From positions 95,801 through 159,800 of the forward strand of contig NZ_SOEY01000030.1 of assembly GCF_004402535.1 (NCBI RefSeq): a stretch of DNA of 64,000 nucleotides. The letters are read 5' to 3'. Shown here piece after piece: positions 35,118 to 43,746 of this stretch. Under the pieces are notes generated by a model, which had not been told where the DNA came from, did not search any database, and saw nothing but the letters and a program-made list of their open reading frames with translations. How positions within the stretch are numbered: position 1 is the first letter of the stretch; every line of letters begins with the position of its first letter. A program made the translations under genes and the position numbers. This DNA comes from Cryobacterium glaciale. Lineage in GTDB: Bacteria; Actinomycetota; Actinomycetes; Actinomycetales; Microbacteriaceae.

Positions 35118-35560
35118 GCCGCCTCTTTCCCCTCGCCGGGCTGCTGCGGCTACGCCGGCTGCAGCAGGATCAGGCTGCGCTCGACCTCGCCGAGGCGAAT
35201 GCCCGGGTCACAGCGAGTGAGGCGCGTCGCGGGCGTGCCCGCTCCGCCCTCAGCGCGATCGGCAACACTCCCCAGACCGTCGCGGCACTCAACGCCATGG
35301 CCGCCGCGCGTTCGTCGTCGCGAAGCATGCTCGCCGAGCTCGATGCCGTCGGACGCAACCACCAGGAAACCCTCGACTCGGCACAATCGGTGTTCAATGC
35401 GGCCCGAGCCGAGTCGGTCGCGCTGGAGAAGCTGCACGAACGGCATGCCGCCGCCGTGCTGGCCTCCGACCTGCACGCCGAGCAGACCGTGCTCGACGAA
35501 ATCGCCGGCGCACGCTGGCACCGCAACCGCACCGCGACCGAAGACCAGGAGACGCCATGA
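35114..35560 (+). CDS. fliJ: Flagellar export protein FliJ
   Basis: A 148-residue coiled-coil protein; an Arg-rich start (LLRLRRLQQDQAALDLAEA) is followed by two long helices. FliJ is the stalk of the export ATPase. Sequence similarity alone is modest; the position directly after fliI with an ATGA overlap supports the call. Confidence 0.8.
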   Translation: MSRLFPLAGLLRLRRLQQDQAALDLAEANARVTASEARRGRARSALSAIGNTPQTVAALNAMAAARSSSRSMLAELDAVGRNHQETLDSAQSVFNAARAESVALEKLHERHAAAVLASDLHAEQTVLDEIAGARWHRNRTATEDQETP

Positions 35561-36225
35561 CGATGATCGCGGCCATGGGCCGAATCAGCCAGATTCAGGC
35601 GACGCTGCAGCAGCTCGCCGGCGTCTCGACCGATAAGGTCACGACGACCTCCGCGGCGGGGACCGCGGCGGCATCCGCTTCGGCCGACAGTTTTGCGGCC
35701 ACCCTCACGGCGGCGCTCGGTACCACCGCGACCAGCGTGGCCGGTGCGAGCAACGGCACGACGGGCGCCGACGTCGTCGCCTCCGCCAAGAAGTACCTCG
35801 GCGTTCCTTATGTGTTCGGTGGCGAAGACTCCAGCGGCATGGACTGTTCCGGACTCGTGCAGACCGTGTATGCCGATATTGGAATAGAGCTTCCGCGTCT
35901 CGTGTCTGGCCAGATGAAAATGGGTACCGAGGTCGCTTCCCTCGCCGAAGCCCAGCCGGGCGACCTCATCGTCACCGGCGGCGGCGACCATATCCTCATC
36001 TATGCCGGCGACAACAAAGTCATTCACGCTCCGTACCCCGGACGCACGGTGTGCCTGCGGGAGGCGTACATGACGGATGCCGACATCACCACCATCCGCC
36101 GCATCATTCCGGCCAATCCCGCGGCAACGGGCACCGGCACCGGCACCGGCTCCGCCGACATGCTGAGCGCAGCGTTCGCTGCTTTTGCCCAGCAGAATTC
36201 AACCGTGACGGGAAGCACACTATGA
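35557..36225 (+). CDS. NlpC/P60 peptidoglycan hydrolase in flagellar operon
   Basis: A 222-residue protein. An N-terminal Ala/Thr/Ser-rich region precedes an NlpC/P60 cysteine peptidase domain (about 78-185). The catalytic Cys is in SGMDCSGLV and the His in GGDHILIY; VIHAP follows. No signal peptide is seen, so export through the flagellar channel is likely. In Gram-positive clusters such a gene replaces the muramidase domain of FlgJ, opening the wall for the rod. It overlaps fliJ and fliK by 4 bases. Confidence 0.85.
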   Translation: MTMIAAMGRISQIQATLQQLAGVSTDKVTTTSAAGTAAASASADSFAATLTAALGTTATSVAGASNGTTGADVVASAKKYLGVPYVFGGEDSSGMDCSGLVQTVYADIGIELPRLVSGQMKMGTEVASLAEAQPGDLIVTGGGDHILIYAGDNKVIHAPYPGRTVCLREAYMTDADITTIRRIIPANPAATGTGTGTGSADMLSAAFAAFAQQNSTVTGSTL

Positions 36226-37760
36226 CGCTCACCCTCGGGCAGTTGCGGCCCAGCGCGTCGCCGGCCGCATCCCCGGCTCCGCGCGACCCGAGTACGTCTT
36301 CGCCGGGCGCCGACGCGTTCGGATCGATCATGCACGATACGCTCGCGGACCGTGCAGCGGTCGCGTCGGGCGCGAACTCCAGGCGCGAGCAGAGTGCCGA
36401 CCGCGCCCGCGAATCTGCGACAGAGTCGGCGTCGGCTGCCGCTGACTCGACGACACCGAATTCGGGGCCATCCACCGTCACGCCGGCGGATGCCGGGGCG
36501 GCGGTCCCCGCATCATTTTCGGCTGCTCTGACCCGGGCGACCGCGGGCGGCGCTGCTGCAGCCAGCACTGCGGCGGACTCCAGCGTTGAAGCTGGGCCGG
36601 TCGGCCCTTCAGCGCTCGACAGCACCGCGCTTCTCGGCGCGGCTCTTAACGGCGCGGCCATCGACGACGACGCCCTCCTCGCTGCGTCGTCGGCAGCAAA
36701 CGCCGCGGCTGTAAACGCGCAGGCCACTTCCGCTTCTTCAGGCCCCCCCGCCGCGCCCGCTACCGCGACGGCTGCCGCGTCCACCGGCACCGTAACCCCG
36801 TCCGCCACCACGTTCGCCAACCTCGTGGCCGCTGCCGCCCCGGGCGCGGCCAGCCGGGCCACGGCAGCTTCCGGCAGAACCCCCGCCGCTGGCACAGCGA
36901 CTTCAGATTTCGCCGCGGCAGCCGCCGGGGCGGATGCCGCGGCGCTCCCCGTCGAAACCGCAGTGGCAACCACAGCAGCGACCCCGGTCGCAGCGGCGAA
37001 TGTGAGTGCGACGGCCCCGACGGCGGCGCCGACCCTGCCCGGTGTCGCACAGAACAGTGCCGCACAGAACAGTGCCGCCCAGAACAGTGCCGCCCAGAAC
37101 AGTGCCGCCCAGGCTGCCGCCGCACAGAACGTCTTCGCCCCGAACCTCACCGCGCCGGTCGTCGCGAGCACAGACGGTTCACCCAGCTCGGCGCGACTCG
37201 AATCGGTAAGGACGACGAGCACCGATGCCGGTGCACCGGCGCCAGCCGCGGCATCCGCTGTGCCGGCAGGGGGGGCAACGGCCGTGCCGGCCGCGCTGCC
37301 GATGACCGTGGCCGCCCAGGTCGCGCCGCCGGCCGCCGCCGTGCCGCTCACCACGCAGATCATGAAGCCGCTGTTCTCGCTCACCAGCGCGGCGCCCGGT
37401 GAGCACGTGCTCACCATCAGCGTGACCCCCGACAACCTGGGGCCGGTCACCGTGCGCGCACACGTGTCGGGAGAGGGCATCCGGATGGAGCTGTTCGCTC
37501 CCACCGACCTGGCCCGCGAAGCCCTGCGGGCGATTCTGCCTGACCTGCGCCGCGACCTCGCCGGCACCGGCCAGAGCGCGCAGCTGGACCTGTCCTCCGA
37601 CAGCCAGGCCGGCGATCCAAGCGCCACCCGTCAGCGCCGCTCCGACGCCGACGGCCGCAATCCCAACGCTCGCAGTCCTGACGGTCGAGTGCCGGACACT
37701 CCGCTGCAGAACCGACCACCCCGATTCGGGTCCACCCACACCATTGACGTACTGGCTTAG
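36222..37760 (+). CDS. fliK: Flagellar hook-length control protein FliK
   Basis: A 512-residue Ala/Thr/Pro-rich protein. Only the C-terminal domain is well conserved (about 390-470: ISVTPDNLGPVTVRAHVSG and LAREALRAILPDLRRDLAGT), which switches FlhB from hook to filament substrates. The long low-complexity N-terminal part acts as the ruler and includes four in-frame 15-bp repeats. ATG 36222 overlaps the hydrolase stop. Confidence 0.85.
   Translation: MTLTLGQLRPSASPAASPAPRDPSTSSPGADAFGSIMHDTLADRAAVASGANSRREQSADRARESATESASAAADSTTPNSGPSTVTPADAGAAVPASFSAALTRATAGGAAAASTAADSSVEAGPVGPSALDSTALLGAALNGAAIDDDALLAASSAANAAAVNAQATSASSGPPAAPATATAAASTGTVTPSATTFANLVAAAAPGAASRATAASGRTPAAGTATSDFAAAAAGADAAALPVETAVATTAATPVAAANVSATAPTAAPTLPGVAQNSAAQNSAAQNSAAQNSAAQAAAAQNVFAPNLTAPVVASTDGSPSSARLESVRTTSTDAGAPAPAAASAVPAGGATAVPAALPMTVAAQVAPPAAAVPLTTQIMKPLFSLTSAAPGEHVLTISVTPDNLGPVTVRAHVSGEGIRMELFAPTDLAREALRAILPDLRRDLAGTGQSAQLDLSSDSQAGDPSATRQRRSDADGRNPNARSPDGRVPDTPLQNRPPRFGSTHTIDVLA
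37046..37105 (+). repeat. 15-bp tandem repeat in fliK
   Basis: Four near-identical units of CGCACAGAACAGTGC encode repeats of AQNSA in the ruler region. Copy-number change would alter FliK length by 5 residues per unit and so, by the ruler model, hook length. Confidence 0.93.
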
Positions 37761-37772
37761 AAGGAGAACAAC

Positions 37773-38228
37773 GTGACAATCGACGCCCTGGCAGCCAATG
37801 CCGCCGCTCCAACCGGAATGTACACGTCTACGACCACGACGCGCACCCCCAACCAGTCGATGGACTCGGAGGTGTTCATGTCGCTGCTGGTGACGCAGCT
37901 GCAGAACCAGGACCCCAGTTCGCCGATGGACACCAACGAAATGATCGCCCAGACCACCCAGCTCGCCATGATGGAGAAACTCACCGAAATGGCTACCGCG
38001 AGCGAAGAGGGATTCTCCCTGCAGATGCGCACCTCGGCGGCCGCGTTGGTGGGGGAGACGGTCACCTACACCAACGCCGATGGCGTCGAAATCACCGGGC
38101 TCGTTTCGTCGGTGTCGTTCGCCGATGCGGTTCCCCTGGTGACCGTCGACGGGGAAGCCGTCGCCCTCGATGTCATCTCCGGCGTGACCGGTGCAGTCAG
38201 CACCGCGGAGGCGACCACCGCGGCCTGA
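37773..38228 (+). CDS. flgD: Flagellar hook assembly protein FlgD
   Basis: A 151-residue hook scaffold. The N-terminal FMSLLVTQLQNQDPSSPMD and NEMIAQTTQLAMMEKL motif is diagnostic. AALVGETVTYTN and VSSVSFADAVPLVTVDG form the small conserved domain; the C-terminal Fn3/tudor part found in long FlgD is absent, as in other short Gram-positive versions. GTG 37773 follows AGAAGGAG. Confidence 0.92.
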   Translation: MTIDALAANAAAPTGMYTSTTTTRTPNQSMDSEVFMSLLVTQLQNQDPSSPMDTNEMIAQTTQLAMMEKLTEMATASEEGFSLQMRTSAAALVGETVTYTNADGVEITGLVSSVSFADAVPLVTVDGEAVALDVISGVTGAVSTAEATTAA

Positions 38229-38289
38229 TCCGCGGCCGCCCCGCCTCCACTCTCGTACCCCATTCTTCTTTCTTGAAAGGCCTCATCCC

Positions 38290-39483
38290 ATGCTTCGTTC
38301 CCTGTACTCCGGTATCTCCGGTCTTCGTTCACACCAGACCATGCTCGACGTGACCGGCAACAACATCGCCAACGTCAACACGACCGCGTTCAAGGCGTCC
38401 GCTGCGCAGTTTCAGGACACCCTCTCGCAGCTGACCCAGGCCGCCGGCGGGGCCACACCCACCGCCGGTGGCACCAACCCGGCCCAGGTCGGCCTCGGCG
38501 TGCAGGTCGCCGGAATCTCCACGAACTTCGCCCAGGGTTCGTCGCAGGCGACCGGCAAGTCCACCGACCTCATGATCTCCGGCGACGGCTTCTTCGTCAC
38601 CGCCCTCGGCGGCGAAACGCTGTACACCCGGGCCGGCTCCTTCGAGTTCGACTCAGCTGGACGCCTGGTCACGCCCGACGGAGCCATCGTGCAGGGCTGG
38701 GGCGCCGTCGACGGCGTCGTCGCCGACGGCGGAGCGACCGGCAACATCTCGCTGCCGGTGGGCGCCATCGTTCCCGCAGAAAAATCGACCGCCGCGACTT
38801 TCAGCGGCAACCTGCCCTCGGATGCCGAGGACGGCAGCACCCTCGTGCGCACCGTCGACGTCTACGACGACCTCGGAAACTCCCGCACGGTGTCGCTGAC
38901 CTTCACCCGTACGACCACGCCGGATGGCTGGACCGTTGGCCAGACAGGTGGCGCCCCGGCTGACGTCGTTCAGCTCACCGCTGAGACCGACGCAGACGGA
39001 CCGACGGGCAACTTCGGGGATGTCACTGGTTTTGCGGTTGATGGAATCACAATAAACCTGAACGACCTCAAGGGCTTCTCCGGCCTCGCGACCGTGGCTG
39101 GCGCCACCGACGACGGCAACGAGGCTGGCACGCTCAACAGCTACACGCTCGGCGCCGACGGCACCCTGGTCGGCCTGTTCAGCAACGGCCAGCAGCAGGC
39201 GATCGGTCGCATCGCCCTCGCCACCTTCGTCAACCCCGGCGGGCTGGAAAAGGCCGGCTCCTCCGCGTACCGCGCCACCTTCAACTCCGGGGGAGCCGAA
39301 CTCGGCACGCCGGGCGCGGCCGGTCTCGGCTCGCTCACGAGCGGTGCTCTCGAAATGTCGAACGTTGACCTCTCGCAGGAGTTCACCAACCTCATCGTCG
39401 CGCAGCGAGGCTTCCAGGCCAACGCCCGCATCATCACCACCTCCGACGAGGTCCTGCAGGAGCTGACCAACCTGAAGCGCTAA
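38290..39483 (+). CDS. flgE: Flagellar hook protein FlgE
   Basis: A 397-residue hook protein. The N-terminus MLRSLYSGISGLRSHQTML with VTGNNIANVNTTAFK and the C-terminus LEMSNVDLSQEFTNLIVAQR, FQANARIITTSDEVL are the axial-protein signatures. ATG 38290 has GAAAGG upstream. No separate flgF or flgG was found in this window, so either distal-rod genes are elsewhere or this organism has a reduced rod. Confidence 0.92.
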   Translation: MLRSLYSGISGLRSHQTMLDVTGNNIANVNTTAFKASAAQFQDTLSQLTQAAGGATPTAGGTNPAQVGLGVQVAGISTNFAQGSSQATGKSTDLMISGDGFFVTALGGETLYTRAGSFEFDSAGRLVTPDGAIVQGWGAVDGVVADGGATGNISLPVGAIVPAEKSTAATFSGNLPSDAEDGSTLVRTVDVYDDLGNSRTVSLTFTRTTTPDGWTVGQTGGAPADVVQLTAETDADGPTGNFGDVTGFAVDGITINLNDLKGFSGLATVAGATDDGNEAGTLNSYTLGADGTLVGLFSNGQQQAIGRIALATFVNPGGLEKAGSSAYRATFNSGGAELGTPGAAGLGSLTSGALEMSNVDLSQEFTNLIVAQRGFQANARIITTSDEVLQELTNLKR

Positions 39484-39497
39484 TCGATCTGCTGAGC

Positions 39498-39530
39498 GGC
39501 TCTGGCCCCGCACCTGCCGGGTCCGGAGCC
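39498..39530 (+). terminator. Hairpin after flgE
   Basis: Imperfect 12-bp stem GGCTCTGGCCCC / GGGTCCGGAGCC (10 of 12 paired) with a 9-base loop, 15 bases after flgE. It probably attenuates transcription before the next promoter. Confidence 0.6.
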
Positions 39531-39575
39531 GTTCCCTGCTGTGGGCATCCTGCCGAACTAACGGGCCGGGCTACC

Positions 39576-39602
39576 TAACGTGAGCGGCGCGGCGGCCGAC
39601 AG
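39576..39602 (+). promoter_or_regulatory. Candidate FliA promoter of flbD-motAB
   Basis: TAAC-N15-GCCGACAG, one mismatch from the other copies in the -10. The predicted start is near 39609, about 40 bases before flbD. Placed after the flgE hairpin, it would restart transcription for the stator genes. Confidence 0.6.
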
Positions 39603-39647
39603 TACAGCATGACGCCTCCCTCGAGTCGTTCGAGACAGGATGAGCCC

Positions 39648-39881
39648 ATGATTGTACTGACGCGGCTGAACGACAGTCACTTTGCGATCAATCCCGACCT
39701 GATCGAGCGCATCCACGCCAACCCGGACACCACCCTGGTCATGGTCGACGGCGCCAATTTCATCGTCACCGAGACCATGGAAGAAGTGATCGAGAAGATC
39801 GCGAGCTACCGAGCACACGTTATTGCTCTCGCCTACGACCCGAGCGCCGGCGACCTGCCCCGAGGCCCCAGGAAGCTCTAG
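39648..39881 (+). CDS. flbD: FlbD/SwrD family flagellar protein
   Basis: A 77-residue protein of the FlbD/SwrD family, which in Bacillus raises stator torque. The pattern MIVLTRLNDSHFAINPDLIE followed by GANFIVTETMEEVIEKI covers the family almost entirely. It is not the Caulobacter regulator of the same name. It overlaps motA by one base, matching the proposed stator role. Confidence 0.88.
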   Translation: MIVLTRLNDSHFAINPDLIERIHANPDTTLVMVDGANFIVTETMEEVIEKIASYRAHVIALAYDPSAGDLPRGPRKL

Positions 39882-40744
39882 TGGATCCCGCAACTCTGAT
39901 CGGCCTGGTGCTCGCCTTCGGCGCGCTCCTGGCCATGATCACCCTCGAGAATTCCTCCGTCACGTCCATCCTGCTGCCGGCACCCATGATCCTGGTCTTC
40001 GGCGCGACCATTGCGGTCGGCCTCGCGGGCGGCACGATCAGGGACTTCACCTCCGCCTTCAAAGCGGTGCCCGGAGCGTTCCTCGGCAAGACCACGCCGC
40101 CGCAGGCCGTCATCGACCAGGTCGTCGGCCTGGCCGAAACAGCACGCAGCTCCGGACTCCTCGCACTCGACCAGGAGTCCGAGACGGTGACCGACCCGTT
40201 TTTGCGCGGCGCCCTGCAAAACATCGCAGACGGCACCGACGGGGATGAACTGAGGATGCTCCTCGAAGACGAGATCGCCACCACGGCCCGGTCCAATCGA
40301 AATGCCGCAAAATTCTTCACCAGTCTCGGCGGATACGCACCGACGGTCGGCATCATCGGCACGGTCGTGTCTCTGACCCACGTTCTCGAGAACCTGGATA
40401 CCCCCTCGACCCTGGGACCAATGATCGCGGCCGCCTTCGTAGCCACCCTCTGGGGCCTGCTCTCGGCAAACTTCATCTGGCTGCCACTCGGCTCACGCCT
40501 GCGGCGTCTGGCCGACCTCGAAGTCGACCGCATGACCCTCGTCATGGAGGGTGCCCTGGCCGTGCAGGCCGGAAGCCAGCCACGACTACTCGGAGAGCGC
40601 CTGCTCGCCATGGTTCCCGCCGAACTGTTGCCGAAAAGCGCTGCCAGGGGCAAGGACGGCACAACGGATGCCGCCGATCTCGCACAGACAAAAACAAAGG
40701 GTAAAGGAAAGGGCAAGGCCAAGGACCTTCCCAAAGCCGCATGA
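39881..40744 (+). CDS. motA: Flagellar stator protein MotA
   Basis: A 287-residue proton or sodium channel subunit with four TM segments (about 4-22, 32-52, 150-170, 182-202). The C-terminal tail after about 260 is Lys-rich (KTKGKGKGKAK), unusual in its density. GTG 39881 overlaps the flbD stop. The cytoplasmic loop contains the charged residues that contact FliG. Confidence 0.93.
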   Translation: MDPATLIGLVLAFGALLAMITLENSSVTSILLPAPMILVFGATIAVGLAGGTIRDFTSAFKAVPGAFLGKTTPPQAVIDQVVGLAETARSSGLLALDQESETVTDPFLRGALQNIADGTDGDELRMLLEDEIATTARSNRNAAKFFTSLGGYAPTVGIIGTVVSLTHVLENLDTPSTLGPMIAAAFVATLWGLLSANFIWLPLGSRLRRLADLEVDRMTLVMEGALAVQAGSQPRLLGERLLAMVPAELLPKSAARGKDGTTDAADLAQTKTKGKGKGKAKDLPKAA

Positions 40745-41598
40745 GCGCGCGCGCCAAGCGCCGCGAATTCGCCGACGAGGAAGACGTTCACCCCGACGAG
40801 CGATGGATGGCGTCGTACATGGACATGGTCACCGTGTTGATGTGTATGTTCATCGTGCTCTTCGCCATGTCGACGGTCGACCAGGACAAGTACGAACAAC
40901 TGGCCAACTCCCTCGCCACCGGCTTCGGAGCAGTCGACGCCGGCATGATCGATACCGCTGAGGGCGTCGTCGTTCCGGCTGATCTGGTCGACAATGAAGG
41001 GGAATCACCGACCGAGGTCACCCATTCGGCCGACGCCCTCGATCCTGTCGATGCGGCGGCGCAGGCCCTGGCGAACGCGGAGACCGCCGTCGCCGAGGTC
41101 GCGAAACTCGATCAGTTGCAAGCACAGATCACCGGCAACCTCGCCGCCGCCGGAGTCTCTGACCTGGTCGAGTTTCAGATCACCGATCGCGGGCTCACCC
41201 TCGGGCTGATCGGGAGCGAGACCTTCTTCGCGCCCGACAGTTCCGATTTGACCGCGGCAGCGGCAGCGGTGCTCGACGCGGCCGCTCCGGCCCTCGTGGC
41301 GACCGGCCAGAAGATCTCAGTGGAAGGCCACGCCGACAAACACGGGCAGTCGGCGACGTTCGCCACCGACTGGGAGCTGTCGGCCAGCCGAGCCACCCAG
41401 GTGTTGCGGCGCCTGGTCGAGCAGGGTGGTGTTGCGGGGGAGGTGATCTCGGCCGTTGCCTTCGGCTCGGCCCAGCCGGCGAGCACCGGCTCCACGCCCG
41501 CAGACATGGCCCAGAACCGCCGCGTGGACATCGTGCTGCTCTCCAACCAGCCGGACAGCGTGCGTGCGCTCATTCCGGAGGCTGCTTCGGGAAACTGA
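40741..41598 (+). CDS. motB: Flagellar stator protein MotB
   Basis: A 285-residue stator anchor. The single TM (about 26-46) begins with YMDMVTVL, where D28 is the ion-binding aspartate. The C-terminal OmpA-like domain binds peptidoglycan (ISVEGHADKHG and MAQNRRVDIVLLS). ATGA overlap with motA. Confidence 0.93.
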   Translation: MSARAKRREFADEEDVHPDERWMASYMDMVTVLMCMFIVLFAMSTVDQDKYEQLANSLATGFGAVDAGMIDTAEGVVVPADLVDNEGESPTEVTHSADALDPVDAAAQALANAETAVAEVAKLDQLQAQITGNLAAAGVSDLVEFQITDRGLTLGLIGSETFFAPDSSDLTAAAAAVLDAAAPALVATGQKISVEGHADKHGQSATFATDWELSASRATQVLRRLVEQGGVAGEVISAVAFGSAQPASTGSTPADMAQNRRVDIVLLSNQPDSVRALIPEAASGN

Positions 41599-41625
41599 CC
41601 GTGAGCATCCGTCATCTGCCGTTTC

Positions 41626-41652
41626 TAACCTTTTCGGTGCCGCGACCGATAG
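41626..41652 (+). promoter_or_regulatory. Candidate FliA promoter of fliM operon
   Basis: TAAC-N15-ACCGATAG. A dyad TCGGT-N6-ACCGA covers the spacer end and -10. The -10 ends 7 bases before the fliM GTG, so the transcript would begin at or next to the start codon. Confidence 0.7.
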
Positions 41653-41659
41653 TCCCAAC

Positions 41660-42571
41660 GTGACAGTCCACGTTCAGGCAGATATCGGTGCGCCCGCCAA
41701 ATCGGCGAAAACCGTTGAGGTGTACGACTTTCGGCGCCCGACCACCCTGGCACGCGAACACGCCCGCGTACTCGAGCTCGCCTTTGAGACCTTTGCCCGC
41801 CAGTGGGGCACGCAGTTGACCGCGCGCGTGCGCGTGCTCTGCACGGTGACGTGCGAGCAAGTGCTCATGGCCACTTATGACGAATATGCCGGGTCTCTGC
41901 CCCCGAAGACCGCGATGGTACTGTGCGCGGTCGCCGGAATCGAAGCTCGCGCCGTCATTCAGTTTCCGACCACGTCGGCGCTCACCTGGGTCAACCACAT
42001 GCTCGGCGGCAACAGCAGCCTGCCGGTGCTCCTGGAACGCAACTTCACCCAGATTGAACTCGCCCTCATTCGCAAGCTCATCGCCGAGAGCCTGGAAGAC
42101 CTGCGCTATTCATTCGGACCGCTCATCATCGATGAGATGGGCGTTGAGGCTATTCAGTACAACTCGCAGTTTGCGCAGGCCGCCGCGACCGGCGACCTCA
42201 TGGTCGTCGCCACGTTCGCCATTCGCGTGGAAAAGGTGACGGCCACGGCCACTGTCGCCATTCCGGCCGCTGCGTTGATGCCGCAGCTGGGCGAAGCGAA
42301 CCCGACGAGCACGACCTCGAACGCCGCCGAGTTTCTGCAGGCGCAGATCGCCGCCGTTCCCGTGGACGTGTCGTTGCGCCTCGAGACCGCGCACGTGTTG
42401 CCGAGTCGAATTCTGTCGCTCGCCGTCGGTGACGTTCTGCACATCCCGCATCCCCAGCATCGTCCGCTCGACCTGACCGTGGACGGCCAGCCCCTGGCCC
42501 GCGCGGCAGTGGGTGCGAATGGTTCCCGTCTGGCCTGCATCGTCATTGATACCGAGGAGACTGCTCAATGA
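41660..42571 (+). CDS. fliM: Flagellar motor switch protein FliM
   Basis: A 303-residue switch protein. VYDFRRPTTLAREHARVLEL starts the conserved region, the CheC-like middle domain follows, and the SpoA domain is C-terminal. GTG 41660 is the only sensible start; the frame upstream runs into motB. The N-terminal CheY-binding peptide of other FliMs is not obvious, and no chemotaxis genes are in the window. No ribosome-binding site is visible. It overlaps fliN by 4 bases; fliL, often next to fliM, is absent. Confidence 0.88.
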   Translation: MTVHVQADIGAPAKSAKTVEVYDFRRPTTLAREHARVLELAFETFARQWGTQLTARVRVLCTVTCEQVLMATYDEYAGSLPPKTAMVLCAVAGIEARAVIQFPTTSALTWVNHMLGGNSSLPVLLERNFTQIELALIRKLIAESLEDLRYSFGPLIIDEMGVEAIQYNSQFAQAAATGDLMVVATFAIRVEKVTATATVAIPAAALMPQLGEANPTSTTSNAAEFLQAQIAAVPVDVSLRLETAHVLPSRILSLAVGDVLHIPHPQHRPLDLTVDGQPLARAAVGANGSRLACIVIDTEETAQ

Positions 42572-43275
42572 TTTCTACCCGTTCCATCGCCGAGGTCGCC
42601 GTCGAAGCGCTCATTCGGGTGTTGCCGACGACCGTGCCATTGCAGGCGCTGCCGCACGCCGGAAGCGTCGAATTGTCGTCTCGGGTGCGGTCGGCCGTGG
42701 TCGCCTCGTTCGTGGGGACGACGTCGGCCGACCTCGCCGTGGTACTCAGCGACTCGGCATCGCTCGACGCCGCCGCCGGCGCGAACCCGTCCCTCATCGC
42801 CAGCCAGGACGTGCTGCGTCCGGCGTTGGAAAGCGCCTCCGGGGTGCTGGGCATCGGTGTGCTCGGAGATTCCCGAATGGAAGACGCCTCGGCGCTGTTC
42901 GCCGCCGACGACACCGCGGTGTTCGAACTCAGCGCGGGCGGAGTCGTCACCGGATGGTTCGCGATTCGCGTGCGCCAGAACGGAACCGTGGGCGGGCCGA
43001 GCTCGGCATCAGACCGCACTGCCATGGGAAACCTCGGACGCATTAGCAACGTGGAAATGTCGTTGACGGTGGAGATCGGCCGCACCCGCATGTCGGTGCG
43101 CGACGTGCTCTCACTCAAGCCCGGTGCCGTCATCGAACTGGACCGGTCCGCCGGCGCTCCAGCCGATATCTTGCTCAACGGCCGGCTCATCGCCCACGGC
43201 GAGATCGTCGTCGTCGACCAGGACTACGCCGTGCGGATCACGCAGATTCTCGATGTTGCGGAGGGGCTGTCGTAA
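42568..43275 (+). CDS. fliN: Flagellar motor switch protein FliN (long form)
   Basis: A 235-residue protein. The last about 80 residues are a SpoA/FliN domain (ISNVEMSLTVEIGRTRMSVR, LKPGAVIELDRSAG, VVDQDYAVRITQIL). The N-terminal 130 residues have no confident match and sit where FliY carries a CheC-like domain; LRPALESASGVLG could be a degenerate trace of its active-site helix. ATGA overlap with fliM. Confidence 0.88.
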   Translation: MISTRSIAEVAVEALIRVLPTTVPLQALPHAGSVELSSRVRSAVVASFVGTTSADLAVVLSDSASLDAAAGANPSLIASQDVLRPALESASGVLGIGVLGDSRMEDASALFAADDTAVFELSAGGVVTGWFAIRVRQNGTVGGPSSASDRTAMGNLGRISNVEMSLTVEIGRTRMSVRDVLSLKPGAVIELDRSAGAPADILLNGRLIAHGEIVVVDQDYAVRITQILDVAEGLS

Positions 43276-43746
43276 GTGGACACCCTTATTGTCGCAGCGC
43301 GCGTCGCCCTGTCTCTGGGCGTGGTTCTCGCACTGCTCTGGTACCTGCAGCGACGCCTGTCGCGCGGGGCGCTCGGCAAGGGTGTTGCCAACCCCGTGAC
43401 CGTCGTGGGTCGCCAGCCCATCGGGCAGAAGGCATCCGTTGTCGTCATTGAGGTCGACGGGGCGCGTCTCGTTCTCGGCGTGACCGAGCAGGCAGTGACC
43501 GTGCTGCACGAGAAGTCGCTCTCGCCCACGACAACGACGACCCTTGACGACGCCATCTCGCTGTTGGGGAGGCCGGCCGATTCGGCCCCGGCGATGGCGT
43601 TCGCCCGATCTCTTGAAACAGCAACAGCAACAGCGGATGATGCGGCCTCCGCCCAGCGACCGGTCGCGTCGGCTCCACTCGCCGGGTCGATTCTGTCGCC
43701 GTCGACGTGGCGCCAGACCGCCGCCCTCCTTCGGCAGAACCGGTGA
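43276..43746 (+). CDS. fliO: Flagellar biosynthesis protein FliO
   Basis: A 156-residue protein with one TM near residues 5-24 and the conserved small domain from VVGRQPIGQKASVVVIEVD to GVTEQAVTVLHE. FliO helps assemble the FliP ring. GTG 43276 directly follows the fliN stop; it overlaps fliP by 4 bases. The C-terminal 50 residues are low-complexity. Confidence 0.85.
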   Translation: MDTLIVAARVALSLGVVLALLWYLQRRLSRGALGKGVANPVTVVGRQPIGQKASVVVIEVDGARLVLGVTEQAVTVLHEKSLSPTTTTTLDDAISLLGRPADSAPAMAFARSLETATATADDAASAQRPVASAPLAGSILSPSTWRQTAALLRQNR

